Positions 1 to 9,167 of a stretch of DNA of 37,632 nt are shown one piece after another. Origin of the DNA: Opitutaceae bacterium (lineage in GTDB: Bacteria; Verrucomicrobiota; Verrucomicrobiia; Opitutales; Opitutaceae); the NCBI GenBank assembly GCA_020847775.1, contig JADLBI010000195.1, positions 1 through 37,632 on the forward strand, read 5' to 3'. How positions within the stretch are numbered: the first letter of the stretch is position 1; each line of letters begins with the position of its first letter. Made by a program: the position numbers and the translations under genes. The notes beneath the pieces are model-generated. The model made no database searches, was not told where the DNA came from, and worked only from the letters and a program-made list of their open reading frames with translations.

Positions 1-378
1 GGTGTCGCATTGCGTGAGGACGAATTTGAGCGACGCACACTCGAAGGCGTCCGTTGGAGCGAAGTTGAGCATTTGGCTCATGCGCTGAGGTTGTCACTTT
101 CACAAATCGCGCGCGCTCTCGGTATCCCTAGCTCTTCGTTTTTCTCGAGAAGAGGTAAGCGGTTCGGTATGTGGTCATCAGAAAAGATCCTGCGTTGCGA
201 CCGACTTCTAAAACTTGGGGAAAAAGTTTTCGGTGGCGGTGTAGTATCTTGGCTCCTTGCGCCAAACCCTTATCTAGGAGGTGCTACCCCTCTATCTAAA
301 GCTAGGACGGAAGCAGGAGCGCGTCAGGTAGAATTGCTGATGTTGCGAATCAACTATGGTCTCAGTGGATCTTGCTGA
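1..378 (+). CDS. Xre/MbcA/ParS-type antitoxin-like protein, copy 1 (5' end outside window)
   Basis: The frame is open from base 1 (Gly-Val-Ala-Leu-Arg-Glu-Asp-Glu), so the N-terminus lies upstream; a TTG at 10 is only a fallback start. The N-terminal half has a helical DNA-binding look (LSLSQIARALGIPSSSF). The C-terminal half matches the DUF2384 toxin-binding domain of Xre/MbcA/ParS antitoxins: KVFGGGVVSWLLAPNPYLGG followed by TPLSKARTEAGARQVE. Such antitoxins normally sit directly upstream of a RES-domain toxin, and no RES gene follows here. A second copy at 21489-21893 is about 75-80% identical by eye. Homology between the copies ends just before this stop codon, where the defence block begins. 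The family call is secure; an antitoxin function without a toxin is doubtful, and it may now act only as a DNA-binding regulator. Confidence 0.75.
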   Translation, partial: GVALREDEFERRTLEGVRWSEVEHLAHALRLSLSQIARALGIPSSSFFSRRGKRFGMWSSEKILRCDRLLKLGEKVFGGGVVSWLLAPNPYLGGATPLSKARTEAGARQVELLMLRINYGLSGSC

Positions 379-1000
379 TCCTTTATGAGTCGATCAGACC
401 AAAAATTGACGGAACAGCAATGAACAACGGTGACTTGCTTACATCGGGAAGTATGTTACGCGGGACTACTCCTTTGTTAGGGCAAATTACCACGAGAGAT
501 TAAGCATCTCGTCGTAACGGATGCTTTCGATTTAAGTGCATCATCTCGACGTGATTATGCCGCCCCTAGCGATCAATTTCAGCTATCTGAACTGGACTAC
601 AGCGGCATCTTCCCTGGCAAAGCAAACGTCCGCACGGCGGGTGGCCTACGCCCAAGCCGTGAGTGGAGCACTGTTCGTATTTATTGTCCACGTTGGCAGC
701 CTATTCGACCACCACCACGAATCCCACTGCGCGAAAGAGTGAGAAACGGGGTCACGCCGAACTACCTTGGAGCTGACGAAATTCACTCCGCCGATATATC
801 GCAAATTACGGCTGCCGTCTTCGACAAAGCCCAGGAGGAACCAGATGAGCGGTAGAGGGCGGGCAAATATGTGCCCCAATATCTCCTTCACTACCGCTAG
901 TTTGTGATTGGCAGACTTCAAACCACAAAGCCTGCTCCTGTCTGACGCCCCGGTGCTCACTCCGCCATTTTCGCTGGTGGTCCGGTTGGCAATTAGCACG
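379..1000. other. Gene-poor stretch with degraded coding remnants, one resembling 4525-4585
   Basis: No intact gene is supported here. One frame is open from after the TAG at about 478 to the TAG near 855 but lacks a convincing start, and looks like a decayed coding remnant. Bases about 712-765 match 4530-4583 (shared core CCACGAATCCCACTGCGC). In both copies one frame reads HHESHCAK plus Glu or Gly and then TGA, so they look like two remnants of the same 3' gene end, possibly a transposase, which I cannot identify. The two remnants bracket the KAP, HEPN and PIN genes. No terminator or promoter stands out. Confidence 0.4.
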
Positions 1001-2389
1001 ATGACTGCAATGAAGCTGCTCCCTCCCGCCGTTGTGGTGGACGACCAAGCCCCGTTCAAGGACGCATTGTTTGGGCGAAAAGATTTTGCGGAGTCGCTGA
1101 CATCACTGCTACGGAACGTCGAGGAGGGCCTAGTTATCTTTCTTCACGCGCCGTGGGGTGAAGGGAAGACCACCTTCGCACAGATGTGGCGGGCCTTTCT
1201 GCGAGGGCAGAAACTGGAGGTGATCTATTTCGACGCTTATGCCTCCGACTACTTCGACGACCCGTTCGTGTCCTTTTCGGGTGAAATCCTCGAGCTGGTC
1301 GATAAACGCCTTGCCGCGGAAGGCATCGCGGAGCCTCGCCGGGAATTCAAAAAGACGGCGGTCGAGGTGGGCAAGCGGCTCGCCGGCTTGGGCGCCAAGG
1401 TTGGTTTGCGCGCCCTGACGCTCGGAGCGGTCGAGTCCGGCCATCTGGGAGAATTGAAGGAGATCGGAACCGAGCTTGCCACCGGAGCCTCGGAAATTGG
1501 CGCCGATGTGATCGAAAAGCGGATCGAACATTACACGACCGAGAAGGATGCACTCAAGTCGTTCAAGAGGAGCCTTGCGAAACTCGCTGCGGTCGTCAGG
1601 GAGAAACAGGGTTTCCCGCTCACGATCGTGGTGGACGAACTCGACCGTTGCAGACCGGACTTCGCGCTGGGTTTGCTTGAACGCATTAAGCACCTCTTCG
1701 ATGTCGAGGGAATCGCGTTCATCCTTCTCGTGAATCGCGACCAGATCGAAAGCTACGTGCGCACGGTCTACGGGGAAACGGTCGATGCGCGGGCCTACCT
1801 GCTCAAGTTCGGCAACCTGTTCGTGGATCTTCCCAGCCATCAACCCGGCGAATACGAAGGGAAAGGGCGCGACGAGTTCTGCCGACGGCTTTTTCAGCAC
1901 TACGATCTGCCGGTATCTGGAGATGATAGCGACATTCTCGGTCGCAGCGTGAATCTGTTTGTCCGCCACTTCGAATTGACGCTGCGGGAGATCGAGCGGA
2001 TGTTTGCTCTGCTTGCGCTTTATTATGGGTCGCGGCCGAAGAACCAGCTCACGCACGGTTTGTTCATCGCCCTTCTGACCATCCTAAAAGTGAAGGAGCC
2101 CACGCTGTATCGCTTGCTCGCAACACAATCGATCTCCGCGGGAAAGTTCCTCTCCGAGACTCGGCTCGACCTCATTGAAAAGAGCACCGGCAACGGCGTG
2201 GACCGCACCTGGATGCTGGACATTCTCAACTTCTGCCTGCTGACCGACGAGGAACTAGCCAAGATCCCGGAAGAGATAGGGCCACGCCGCATGGGAAGTT
2301 GGCTCTTCCGTTACAACATGGACCGGCGGCGGGTTATCCCATTTTTCTGCGGGCGGATCGACCGATTTTCGCTCCAGCCCGGCACCTGA
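1001..2389 (+). CDS. KAP-family P-loop NTPase
   Basis: A 462-aa KAP NTPase (PF07693-like) counted from ATG 1001; ATG 1010 is equally possible, and the TTG at 908 only extends the open frame. Walker A is APWGEGKTT at residues 50-58. The Walker B region with the KAP signature is VVDELDRCRPD at about 210-220, followed by the sensor-like ILLVNRDQIE stretch (241-250). KAP ATPases belong to the STAND/AAA-like NTPases and are repeatedly found in bacterial defence loci, usually as a sensor or signalling module. A mildly hydrophobic segment (residues 128-145) between the motifs sits where many KAP proteins carry membrane helices, but it is too polar for a clear TM call. The next gene starts 26 bp downstream on the same strand and encodes a HEPN-motif protein, so the two probably form one operon. 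No clear Shine-Dalgarno sequence precedes the start. Confidence 0.85.
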   Translation: MTAMKLLPPAVVVDDQAPFKDALFGRKDFAESLTSLLRNVEEGLVIFLHAPWGEGKTTFAQMWRAFLRGQKLEVIYFDAYASDYFDDPFVSFSGEILELVDKRLAAEGIAEPRREFKKTAVEVGKRLAGLGAKVGLRALTLGAVESGHLGELKEIGTELATGASEIGADVIEKRIEHYTTEKDALKSFKRSLAKLAAVVREKQGFPLTIVVDELDRCRPDFALGLLERIKHLFDVEGIAFILLVNRDQIESYVRTVYGETVDARAYLLKFGNLFVDLPSHQPGEYEGKGRDEFCRRLFQHYDLPVSGDDSDILGRSVNLFVRHFELTLREIERMFALLALYYGSRPKNQLTHGLFIALLTILKVKEPTLYRLLATQSISAGKFLSETRLDLIEKSTGNGVDRTWMLDILNFCLLTDEELAKIPEEIGPRRMGSWLFRYNMDRRRVIPFFCGRIDRFSLQPGT

Positions 2390-2415
2390 TCGGTTAAGCA
2401 CCGGACCCGTAGTCT

Positions 2416-3273
2416 ATGGCCGACTATCTCGCAAAACTGCAAAATTGCGTGCTGCCGCTACGGACACAGCTCGATCTCAACGTCGTCGGTTTTGTCTTCG
2501 AGCTGCATCAGGACGCAAACTTGCCTCCGAACCGGAGTAAATTACGTGGAATCGCTTGCGACACAACCGAGGTCTGGGTGCGCAATGTCGCAGAACCCGA
2601 CCGACCGGCGGTCAGGGCCGCCTTGGATTATCTGATCGAGATGTTGTCTTTTGCCACCGAGTCCCGCGTCGCGCTTTTCTTCGAAGAATACCCGGCAAAA
2701 TCAGGATTGTATCAGGGACGGAGCACCGTGGGGACCATTCAGGTCTGGCGGCCTCCGTTTGACGACAATGTCGAGGTGAAGAAATTCATCGAGCAATGTT
2801 ATCCGCAATACGTCGCGCTACGTGCGCCGCGCCAGCTACACGTCGTCATCGATTATATCCACCACTCGGTCTTTCAGGGCTTAGCCGAGGAAGTGAAAAT
2901 TGCTTTGGCGTGCGTGACGTTTGAATGCTTACGAGACAACTGGGCGCGCGCGGACGGTTATCCCCATATCAACGGCTATTTTCGGGAGAAGGGATTGACC
3001 GGCGCCAATCCGCCGCGGGTCGGAATCGAGCGCCACCTCTCCGAAATGTTCCGGCAAGTCGGAGTCGCTGCCGCTACCGCACAAGCGGACGCGAAGCGAA
3101 TCGTCGATATTCGCAACGAAGTCTTGCACACAGGTCTCTTCCAAGGCGTCAACAACCACCAGCATTTTGAGTTTCTGGAAACGACGCTTCGCACCTATGT
3201 GTTGCGCCTGCTTGGTTATACCGGCCGATACTTTGCTTACGTCGGTGGCACCTCGGCACCGCTGACAATCTAG
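2416..3273 (+). CDS. HEPN-motif protein partnered with KAP NTPase
   Basis: A 285-aa protein of no family I can name. Its C-terminal third is helical and contains DIRNEVLH (residues 231-238), an R-N-x3-H motif of the R-x4-6-H type used by HEPN ribonucleases. It is followed by HTGLFQGVNNHQHFEFLETT, the usual continuation in HEPN domains. The N-terminal half (about 1-140) is predicted mixed alpha/beta without recognisable motifs. It lies 26 bp behind the KAP NTPase gene. HEPN nucleases are common effectors of abortive-infection and toxin systems, so the pair reads as sensor NTPase plus RNase effector. The motif and context are seen directly; the RNase role is inferred. No regulatory site was found between the two genes. 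Confidence 0.6.
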   Translation: MADYLAKLQNCVLPLRTQLDLNVVGFVFELHQDANLPPNRSKLRGIACDTTEVWVRNVAEPDRPAVRAALDYLIEMLSFATESRVALFFEEYPAKSGLYQGRSTVGTIQVWRPPFDDNVEVKKFIEQCYPQYVALRAPRQLHVVIDYIHHSVFQGLAEEVKIALACVTFECLRDNWARADGYPHINGYFREKGLTGANPPRVGIERHLSEMFRQVGVAAATAQADAKRIVDIRNEVLHTGLFQGVNNHQHFEFLETTLRTYVLRLLGYTGRYFAYVGGTSAPLTI

Positions 3274-3354
3274 AATTCTCCCGCGCCTTCGAGATGCGGG
3301 GTAGCTGTTACGCCCGACCGCTTCCGGGAAACAGTTGCGAAGGACCGCGGCACC

Positions 3355-4248
3355 TCATAGCCGCTCCGCACCGACCGAGAGCTCACTAGGAGTAGCCAAC
3401 TCAACGCCGGCTCGCTTCGCCATCCATCGAACATCGGAATCCTCGGAAACGATCGAAAAGCCATAAAGGAGAGCCTCCGCAATGAGCATCGGGTCTCCCC
3501 GGAGATTGAGGTAGTCTGGCCGCAACAGACGAGCCGCATCCGCTGCCCTCGACTGCTGCACGTAGGCCGCCAACAGCAATTCTGCAGCGCGGGCGCTCAG
3601 AGTGTAGTTATTCAGGCACGGCAGGAGGATCGCATTAAGTAGACTTTGGATTGTTGCCGGAGAACGCGAAAAATGTTGATCCACTCGACGCCGGAACGCG
3701 GCCGCAGCGCTTTCTCGATCTTTCTGGTGCTGCGCGGAGTTTTTGGACAGCGGCGGAATCTGATTTAAGACCGCTCGGTAGTGCGGCGACACCCTATGAA
3801 ACCCAATGTGAGGTTTCGGAGTTGGAGAGATTTCTGTGACAAACATATTAGGAAACCCCTCTGGTGGGATATTGGAAAAAAGGACGCCGTCGAGATTCTC
3901 GGCCTCTTCGCAATGGGTGGCCCCAATCACGAAGTTTAACTGAGGGAATCGCCTAGCCAGCCGTTTGGGGCTGCTGTTGGTGTCTACCAGATATGTTTTG
4001 GTGGCCCGGAGTCTTGCCAACAGGTCACCAGTCCCATTTCCACCTCGAAGATTTAGCTCGAGATCGTAAATGTAGAATTCGTGCTTTGTTAGCGAAGGGA
4101 CGACCATTTTTGTTGCGTCAATTATGCACCAGTTTGTCGGGATCGCGAGAGCACTTTCTTCGTTTGACCGACTAGCAGTTGATTCGAGTCGACTCGACGA
4201 ACGTGACAACCCCAGTCTCACTAAAGAGCACAATTCGAGGCAGTCCAA
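3355..4248 (-). CDS. PIN-like domain protein
   Basis: Up to 297 aa. The 5' limit at 4248 is a TTG, and a later GTG near 4221 is also possible, so the start is uncertain or the gene may be 5'-truncated. Near the N-terminus is TNWCIIDATKMVVP, with an Asp placed like the first PIN acidic residue. The C-terminal part reads DPMLIAEALLYGFSIVSEDS and then DVRWMAKRAGV, matching the PIN pattern in which an Asp begins a helix (DxxLIA) and a later SED/TND strand supplies the last acids. PIN domains are Mg-dependent RNases, often VapC-like toxins. This one is about twice the usual VapC length, with a roughly 150-residue unassigned middle, and no VapB-like partner is adjacent. It converges with the HEPN gene, 81 bp apart. 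Confidence 0.5.
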   Translation of the reverse strand: MDCLELCSLVRLGLSRSSSRLESTASRSNEESALAIPTNWCIIDATKMVVPSLTKHEFYIYDLELNLRGGNGTGDLLARLRATKTYLVDTNSSPKRLARRFPQLNFVIGATHCEEAENLDGVLFSNIPPEGFPNMFVTEISPTPKPHIGFHRVSPHYRAVLNQIPPLSKNSAQHQKDRESAAAAFRRRVDQHFSRSPATIQSLLNAILLPCLNNYTLSARAAELLLAAYVQQSRAADAARLLRPDYLNLRGDPMLIAEALLYGFSIVSEDSDVRWMAKRAGVELATPSELSVGAERL

Positions 4249-4610
4249 AATGGGTCAGATATTCGACATAAAGATCTTCGATTGCGGCCAAACGAGAGCA
4301 TGGATCATTTCTTGATCAAGGGCTCATAAAACGCCGAACCCATGAACGGGGACCTAACTCGTTCCAACAGAGGCTCACCATTGAACCATTGCGAATGACG
4401 AGGTTAGTCTCGCGAAAAGACACTAACCTCGTCATTTTATTTCCGCCACTTACTGCGGAAATCGGTAAGGCGGTGATTGGCATAGTGCGCCTAACGGTCT
4501 TCATCGCCCGCGTGGTCAGCTTCTACGGCCGCCACCACGAATCCCACTGCGCCAAAGGATGAACAAACTGGTCACCGTGTTTGTGCAACGTCAGCCGCTT
4601 TGGAACCTTC
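4249..4610. other. Intergenic stretch with a terminator-like hairpin and a gene-end remnant
   Basis: There is no supported gene. It holds the terminator-like inverted repeat at 4395-4435 and the gene-end remnant at about 4530-4583 that matches 712-765. It separates the minus-strand PIN gene from the minus-strand restriction operon. Confidence 0.5.
4395..4442 (+). terminator. Intrinsic-terminator-like hairpin
   Basis: Perfect 14-bp arms (ATGACGAGGTTAGT at 4395-4408 and its complement at 4422-4435) around a 13-nt loop, followed on the plus strand by TTTTATTT. The shape is that of a plus-strand terminator, yet no plus-strand gene lies immediately upstream. It may end an unrecognised short transcript or be a relic of a lost gene. 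Confidence 0.45.
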
Positions 4611-5333
4611 CTATCCACAACACTTGTGCCAAGAGTGATAGAGGTCGATGGGCGTGGCTGGCCGGCCGTCAGACCATGAAAACAAACGGTGATGTGTAGT
4701 CAGGTGAAGGCCTTGACAATCTTTGCTATTAGGCTCGATCACGCAGGATAAGGCTGTGGGCTGGCCGAGACCGATGCGGGTCTTGGGGGTAGATAGAGCA
4801 TCTACAAGGTCTCGGTTGATTTGAAATCCATCTCGCACATAGGCGACCATTAATCCTTGCTCCATCGCAGAAGCATAAGCTCCACAAATGAAGCGCTCGA
4901 TACCCGAAGTTTTTTTTCCGACCGCGCAGTAATGATCACGAAGGAGGTGTGCGCGGTCGACGGGCTTGCACTCAGCGAACAGCGCGTCCTGCACACGATT
5001 GTGTGTGTGTCGAAGCTCTCTATTAAGGCGGAAGACAAGGTCTGGTTTCCTTCCGATACTTGATTCGTCGTGATTGGCGGCAGCGCTCTCTCGCGTCACA
5101 CTGCGAATAAAACCGAGATCAAGATCGGTACCTTCATCCTGTATTCGCCGGTTCTCAAACATCTCTTCCAAGCGGAACGTAATGTCATCCTCGCCCGCGA
5201 CAGCCAGATCGAATCCGTCCGTCCGAATCATTTCAAAGGCCCTCACCAGCGCAAAGTGAATGGCATAGATCCACCTTTCTTTGAGCCGGGGGTGCGGCAC
5301 TTGATAAGCACGGGTGAAGAATCCGGGAGTCAT
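4611..5333 (-). CDS. PD-(D/E)xK nuclease, restriction subunit of the LexA-linked R-M operon
   Basis: A 240-aa protein with a PD-(D/E)xK nuclease core: GRKPDLVFRL gives the Asp (residue 98), and ALFAECKPVD gives the E-x-K pair (Glu121, Lys123) about 20 residues later. An upstream acidic helix (GEDDITFRLEEMFENRR, about 47-63) could provide another active-site acid. The start ATG overlaps the stop of the upstream methyltransferase by 4 bp (ATGA), so the two are translationally coupled. Together they form a two-gene restriction-modification system, with this protein the likely endonuclease. It resembles no named restriction enzyme I can recall, and the recognition sequence cannot be read from the DNA. 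Confidence in the nuclease fold is good; its target (DNA, and which modification state) is inferred. Confidence 0.65.
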   Translation of the reverse strand: MTPGFFTRAYQVPHPRLKERWIYAIHFALVRAFEMIRTDGFDLAVAGEDDITFRLEEMFENRRIQDEGTDLDLGFIRSVTRESAAANHDESSIGRKPDLVFRLNRELRHTHNRVQDALFAECKPVDRAHLLRDHYCAVGKKTSGIERFICGAYASAMEQGLMVAYVRDGFQINRDLVDALSTPKTRIGLGQPTALSCVIEPNSKDCQGLHLTTHHRLFSWSDGRPATPIDLYHSWHKCCG

Positions 5334-8300
5334 TTACGGACAGGCAGAGGAAAGCACTGATCCAGATGTTCTTCGACAATGTGCATGGCGCAGAGTCTAG
5401 CCCGACTTTGCGTCCAGAACCGACGCTTATTGAGAAGACCGAGGACAAGACCACCCTCGGGCAAATGCATGACAACTCGGCTTGCTGCACTGGCGCTAGC
5501 TTCTGCGACGAGGCTAGCGATAAACTTAGGTGATGGTTCCCATCTGTCGCCATCCATTAGCAAAGTCAAAAAAACCCATGGCTGTCGCCAGTCTCCTTCT
5601 AACCTAGGGATCAGCGATACCTTCACTTTCTGCCCCACTGCTTTGAAGAATGGTTGAATTGATCGCTCGAAAGTGCGGACAAAAGCTGATGCATCCTCTC
5701 TCGGCACGGAACGCATGGCCTGCTCGCGCACCACGGCGTAGGGGCCATTGAAAGTGACGGTATCCGTCACCACCTGCTGCTCGGCCTTTGTGAGACCGAA
5801 CAAACCGCCTACGAATGAATCCAAGGCCTTCCAGTCTCTTTCGACATGAGAATCCAGCATGTCAGCAAGCTGTATGGCTTTGGTCCGCTGCTCTTTGGTG
5901 AACTTTTCGATCTCAGGAAACGGAAAGGCGTCGATATCAGACTTGTCCAAGATGCGCTTACGAGCGCCCATTTGAGCACTACGCATGTAGCTGAAATGTT
6001 GGAAGAGCTGACTGTGAGCGATGATGTGCAACAATGCACTCAGCAAAGCCGAATCTTTGTGCCAATAAGCTGTGTATCCAAAAAAGTTTTTTGAGAATGC
6101 CATCTTCCGCTTTGGAAGACGGAATGATTTGGCATCGTCTCGATCCTCGCCAGGACCTCGGCTGATACAAACTAATGGACTTCTAAAATTGCTCTCTGAC
6201 TTCGTGCGCTGGGGTTCAAATTCGCCATGCCGCTCGCGGTATGTCGGATAGCGCCCGTTGCTCAACAGGTCCGACGTTTCACCGTCGAATACCTCAAGAT
6301 CAATCAGCCAATCGGGACATGGGAGTGGCTGCTTTGTAGATTTATCCAATTTAAAAGGCCTGATATCCACGCCTCGGCAACTCACTGGCTTGTCGTGTTG
6401 CCAAAAAGTGCCAATGGATAGTTTATTCGCCGCCTTGCAGAGCCTCTGCATCACTTGCACATCCAAAGTGCTTCCGATGGCTAGCGTCTTACACAGCCAA
6501 GGTGTTTCGATGACGGCCTGTGAGGTGACTTGATAGGCGGATTTGTAATCGAGGCGGAACTCACCTCGGCTGGCGAGTTCATCTTCCCGCACGGGAGTGG
6601 CGAGATGGAAGGCGTGGGAATCCAGATCGGGCTTCGCGTTCCGGCTCCAGAGTAGAATCCAAGGCATTTTCATGTCCTTCCACACGGGCGTCTCCTCAAG
6701 ATCTGAGCCATTCAATATGCCGGTGACTTGCATGGCACGGAACCAAGCATTTCTGGCCGCGATGCCAGTTGGCGTTTGTTTGAGAATAAAACGGGCGTCC
6801 AAAGCGAAAGCCAAGAAGCCGCCAGGCCGCGCCCACTCGGCAGCACGCCAGAGGAACGGCAGGTCAGGGACTCCTCCAGGGTTGCTGTAGGATGAGGCCG
6901 CGTCATCCAGACCGCGCGATTTCAAAACACGCTCGGCGGTTCTGGTTCCTGCCCGATCTAACGCCCTACTGCGCTCCGGGTCGTTCACTATACTCCATGG
7001 CGGATTCCCCACAACTACATCGAACTCGCCGTCGAATTGCCTCTGATCTACACCCTCACCTAAACTGCCGAGCACGAAACCGGTTTGGGTTCGTTCGTGC
7101 TCTGTGCGTTGATCGAAGAGTACCAATCCTTGCAACGCCTTGGTAGCATGATGGGCAGACGGTGGTGTGGTGATCTCATTTAATTCGATGACGGTCACAT
7201 AAAGTCCCAAAGCGGCCAGACGGAGGGCGGACTCGCTTACGTCGAATCCACGAATCTGATTATGGAGGATGCTCTCAATGACCTGCTTGCTTGGACGGCG
7301 CGCAGAGTCGCCAAGACGCGCCTTATCGGCAGCCCATCGGCGGCGCACCAATTCACGGAGAGCAAGAACTAGAAACACCCCAGCACCGCAAGCGGGGTCG
7401 AGAACTTTGGCCTTATGTGCTGGTGTCTCCAATCCGGCCAGGGCTTCATCCACAAGCAGCTTGGCAAGACTGCGTGGTGTGTAGTGCACGGAGCGAGCTT
7501 TGGAATCGAGATCATCCACTCGATGACTGAAATTCTCATATACCTGACTCAGCACGCCAATAGGAATGTGCCGGAAATTGAGTTCATCCCAGTCGATGCC
7601 TAGCAATTGCTGTTCTTTCACCTTGTCCCAGCCGCGCAGAATAGCCTCCAAGTGCTCAAAGACGCTATTCCCAGATTCGGAACCAACTTTCTCGAAAACC
7701 TCCTTATAGGCTTTGGTGCGTTTTGCTTCAGAGGCATCCAGCGGCAATGGATCAATCAGAGGCAGGAGGTCGCCATTAAAGGTGATGTCGAGCCAAGTTG
7801 AGGTCTGTGCCGCCCGCTCAGGTGTGGAAAACACCCGCCGCAGTCGAAATTCCTTGGAGTCACTTATCGCCGCTGGGCAAATGTCCTTGATCAGATCATC
7901 TGTCACTATCTCGCGATCCACCAAAAATCGAAAAAATAGCGCACGGCCCGTCATCGAGAGCACCGTCAGCCCATCGAGGTTCTTTTTGATCACTAGTTCA
8001 TCCACCGCCTTGTCGAGTAGTGTTTTGATCTCTTCAAAAACGGGATCGGAAGCCTTGGGTTGACCTTTAAGATCGGGCAGTGAGCCGGTGGCGATCTGGT
8101 CGAACAAAAACGGCGCACGCGGATCGGCAGCCCGAAAAGTTTGTCCGATACCCTTTTCGTTCAGGGTCCTGCGGTCGAGATTCAGTGGGTAAATGACTAA
8201 CTCGCCGGGCCGGACAACTGCTAGGACAGCATGATCGCCACGATTCGCCAGACGCTGCTGAAGGTTGATTCGCTCCAATGTATCAGGTTCGCCTACCTCG

Positions 8301-8524
8301 CCATCCAGTAGATACATCACAGGTTTTCCCTGAAATTCCGCCACGGCATCAGGGAGCCGGGAAACCTCTGCCTGCACTTGGTCCGACAGCAAGTCGAGGT
8401 ATGGAACATGATCGGGCGAGTGCTTTTGATTATTTCGCAGCGAAACAATACCTGAGCTTGGGCAGCCGAAGGCCTTCACAATATAGGCCAGCCGTTGGTC
8501 GTTTTGGGAGAGAGTCGCCGTCAT
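5330..8524 (-). CDS. Large N6-adenine DNA methyltransferase (type IIG/Eco57I-like)
   Basis: 1064 aa. The SAM-binding motif I is VLDPACGAGVF (residues 374-384), and the catalytic motif IV is FDVVVGNPPW (501-510), the NPPY/W form of N6-adenine methyltransferases. About 340 residues precede the methylase domain, with helical regions and YTPRSLAKLLVDEAL just before it, as in type IIG/Eco57I and PglX-like enzymes. The C-terminal 500 residues should hold the target-recognition domain. A separate nuclease is encoded by the 4-bp-overlapping downstream gene. The start codon lies 2 bp after the stop of the LexA gene, making a tight lexA-methylase-nuclease operon. Which adenine is methylated is unknown. 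The role is protection of host DNA and, with the downstream gene, restriction of foreign DNA. Confidence 0.85.
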   Translation of the reverse strand: MTATLSQNDQRLAYIVKAFGCPSSGIVSLRNNQKHSPDHVPYLDLLSDQVQAEVSRLPDAVAEFQGKPVMYLLDGEVGEPDTLERINLQQRLANRGDHAVLAVVRPGELVIYPLNLDRRTLNEKGIGQTFRAADPRAPFLFDQIATGSLPDLKGQPKASDPVFEEIKTLLDKAVDELVIKKNLDGLTVLSMTGRALFFRFLVDREIVTDDLIKDICPAAISDSKEFRLRRVFSTPERAAQTSTWLDITFNGDLLPLIDPLPLDASEAKRTKAYKEVFEKVGSESGNSVFEHLEAILRGWDKVKEQQLLGIDWDELNFRHIPIGVLSQVYENFSHRVDDLDSKARSVHYTPRSLAKLLVDEALAGLETPAHKAKVLDPACGAGVFLVLALRELVRRRWAADKARLGDSARRPSKQVIESILHNQIRGFDVSESALRLAALGLYVTVIELNEITTPPSAHHATKALQGLVLFDQRTEHERTQTGFVLGSLGEGVDQRQFDGEFDVVVGNPPWSIVNDPERSRALDRAGTRTAERVLKSRGLDDAASSYSNPGGVPDLPFLWRAAEWARPGGFLAFALDARFILKQTPTGIAARNAWFRAMQVTGILNGSDLEETPVWKDMKMPWILLWSRNAKPDLDSHAFHLATPVREDELASRGEFRLDYKSAYQVTSQAVIETPWLCKTLAIGSTLDVQVMQRLCKAANKLSIGTFWQHDKPVSCRGVDIRPFKLDKSTKQPLPCPDWLIDLEVFDGETSDLLSNGRYPTYRERHGEFEPQRTKSESNFRSPLVCISRGPGEDRDDAKSFRLPKRKMAFSKNFFGYTAYWHKDSALLSALLHIIAHSQLFQHFSYMRSAQMGARKRILDKSDIDAFPFPEIEKFTKEQRTKAIQLADMLDSHVERDWKALDSFVGGLFGLTKAEQQVVTDTVTFNGPYAVVREQAMRSVPREDASAFVRTFERSIQPFFKAVGQKVKVSLIPRLEGDWRQPWVFLTLLMDGDRWEPSPKFIASLVAEASASAASRVVMHLPEGGLVLGLLNKRRFWTQSRARLCAMHIVEEHLDQCFPLPVRK

Positions 8525-8526
8525 GG

Positions 8527-9159
8527 TCAGATAAATCGGCGAATGGTTCCCACCAGCACGCCTGCGAGGCGGAAGGATTGCTTGATCTGCTCAGATGATA
8601 CGACGCGGTCAGCGTAATCCGGATTCTCAGCTTGGAGACGGAGACCCCGCTTGTTTTTAAAGACACGCTTCAAGGTGGCTTCTTCGTCTATGACGACAGC
8701 AGCAATGTCGCCATCCGAGAACTCAGGCCCCGACCGCAACACTGCGATGTCACCGTCAAATATGCCCGCGTTCATCATGCTGTCCCCTTTCACGCGAAGA
8801 GCGAAAAGACTGCTGCCACTAAACAAACCTCTTGGCAGTGGAAGGATTTCCTCAGCTTCCTCTAGGGCAAAAATCGGCAGCCCCGCAGCGACTCGTCCCA
8901 CTAGCGGCACGGCTACGGTCTGGTCTACTCTGGTTTGTCGCAGAGGTCTAGTTACACGCAGGGAACGAGGACTTTTAGGTATGCGGTCCAACCGCCCCTT
9001 CTTCTGTAGAGCGCCAAGGTGCTGCTGAGCAGTTGAAGTGCTAGACCAGCCGAAGTGACGCGACACCTCCTTCATCGTGGGGGGGTGCCCGTTCTGAGCC
9101 GTTGACTGCTCAACAAAGGCGAGAACTTTGGATTGGGTACTGGTGAGGGACTCTGCCAT
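8527..9159 (-). CDS. lexA: LexA-type repressor heading the R-M operon
   Basis: 210 aa from ATG 9159. An upstream in-frame ATG at 9207 would put the operator inside the gene and is less likely. The N-terminal winged helix is classical LexA (STQSKVLAFVEQ, then NGHPPTMKEVSRHFGWSS). The autocleavage site is Ala92-Gly93 (GRVAAGLP), with Ser127 (KGDSMMN) and Lys164 (ATLKRVF). Their spacing (35 and 37 residues) equals that of E. coli LexA, so RecA-stimulated self-cleavage should work. It is the first gene of an operon with the methyltransferase and nuclease, behind a 26-bp palindrome. This suggests repression of the R-M genes that is lifted on DNA damage. Whether it is the cell's only LexA or a dedicated copy cannot be told from this window. 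Confidence 0.9.
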   Translation of the reverse strand: MAESLTSTQSKVLAFVEQSTAQNGHPPTMKEVSRHFGWSSTSTAQQHLGALQKKGRLDRIPKSPRSLRVTRPLRQTRVDQTVAVPLVGRVAAGLPIFALEEAEEILPLPRGLFSGSSLFALRVKGDSMMNAGIFDGDIAVLRSGPEFSDGDIAAVVIDEEATLKRVFKNKRGLRLQAENPDYADRVVSSEQIKQSFRLAGVLVGTIRRFI

Positions 9160-9167
9160 AAAACCGC

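Noticed and set aside
1130..2056. 308-codon minus-strand open frame
   Set aside because: Antisense to the KAP NTPase, whose own motifs are clear.
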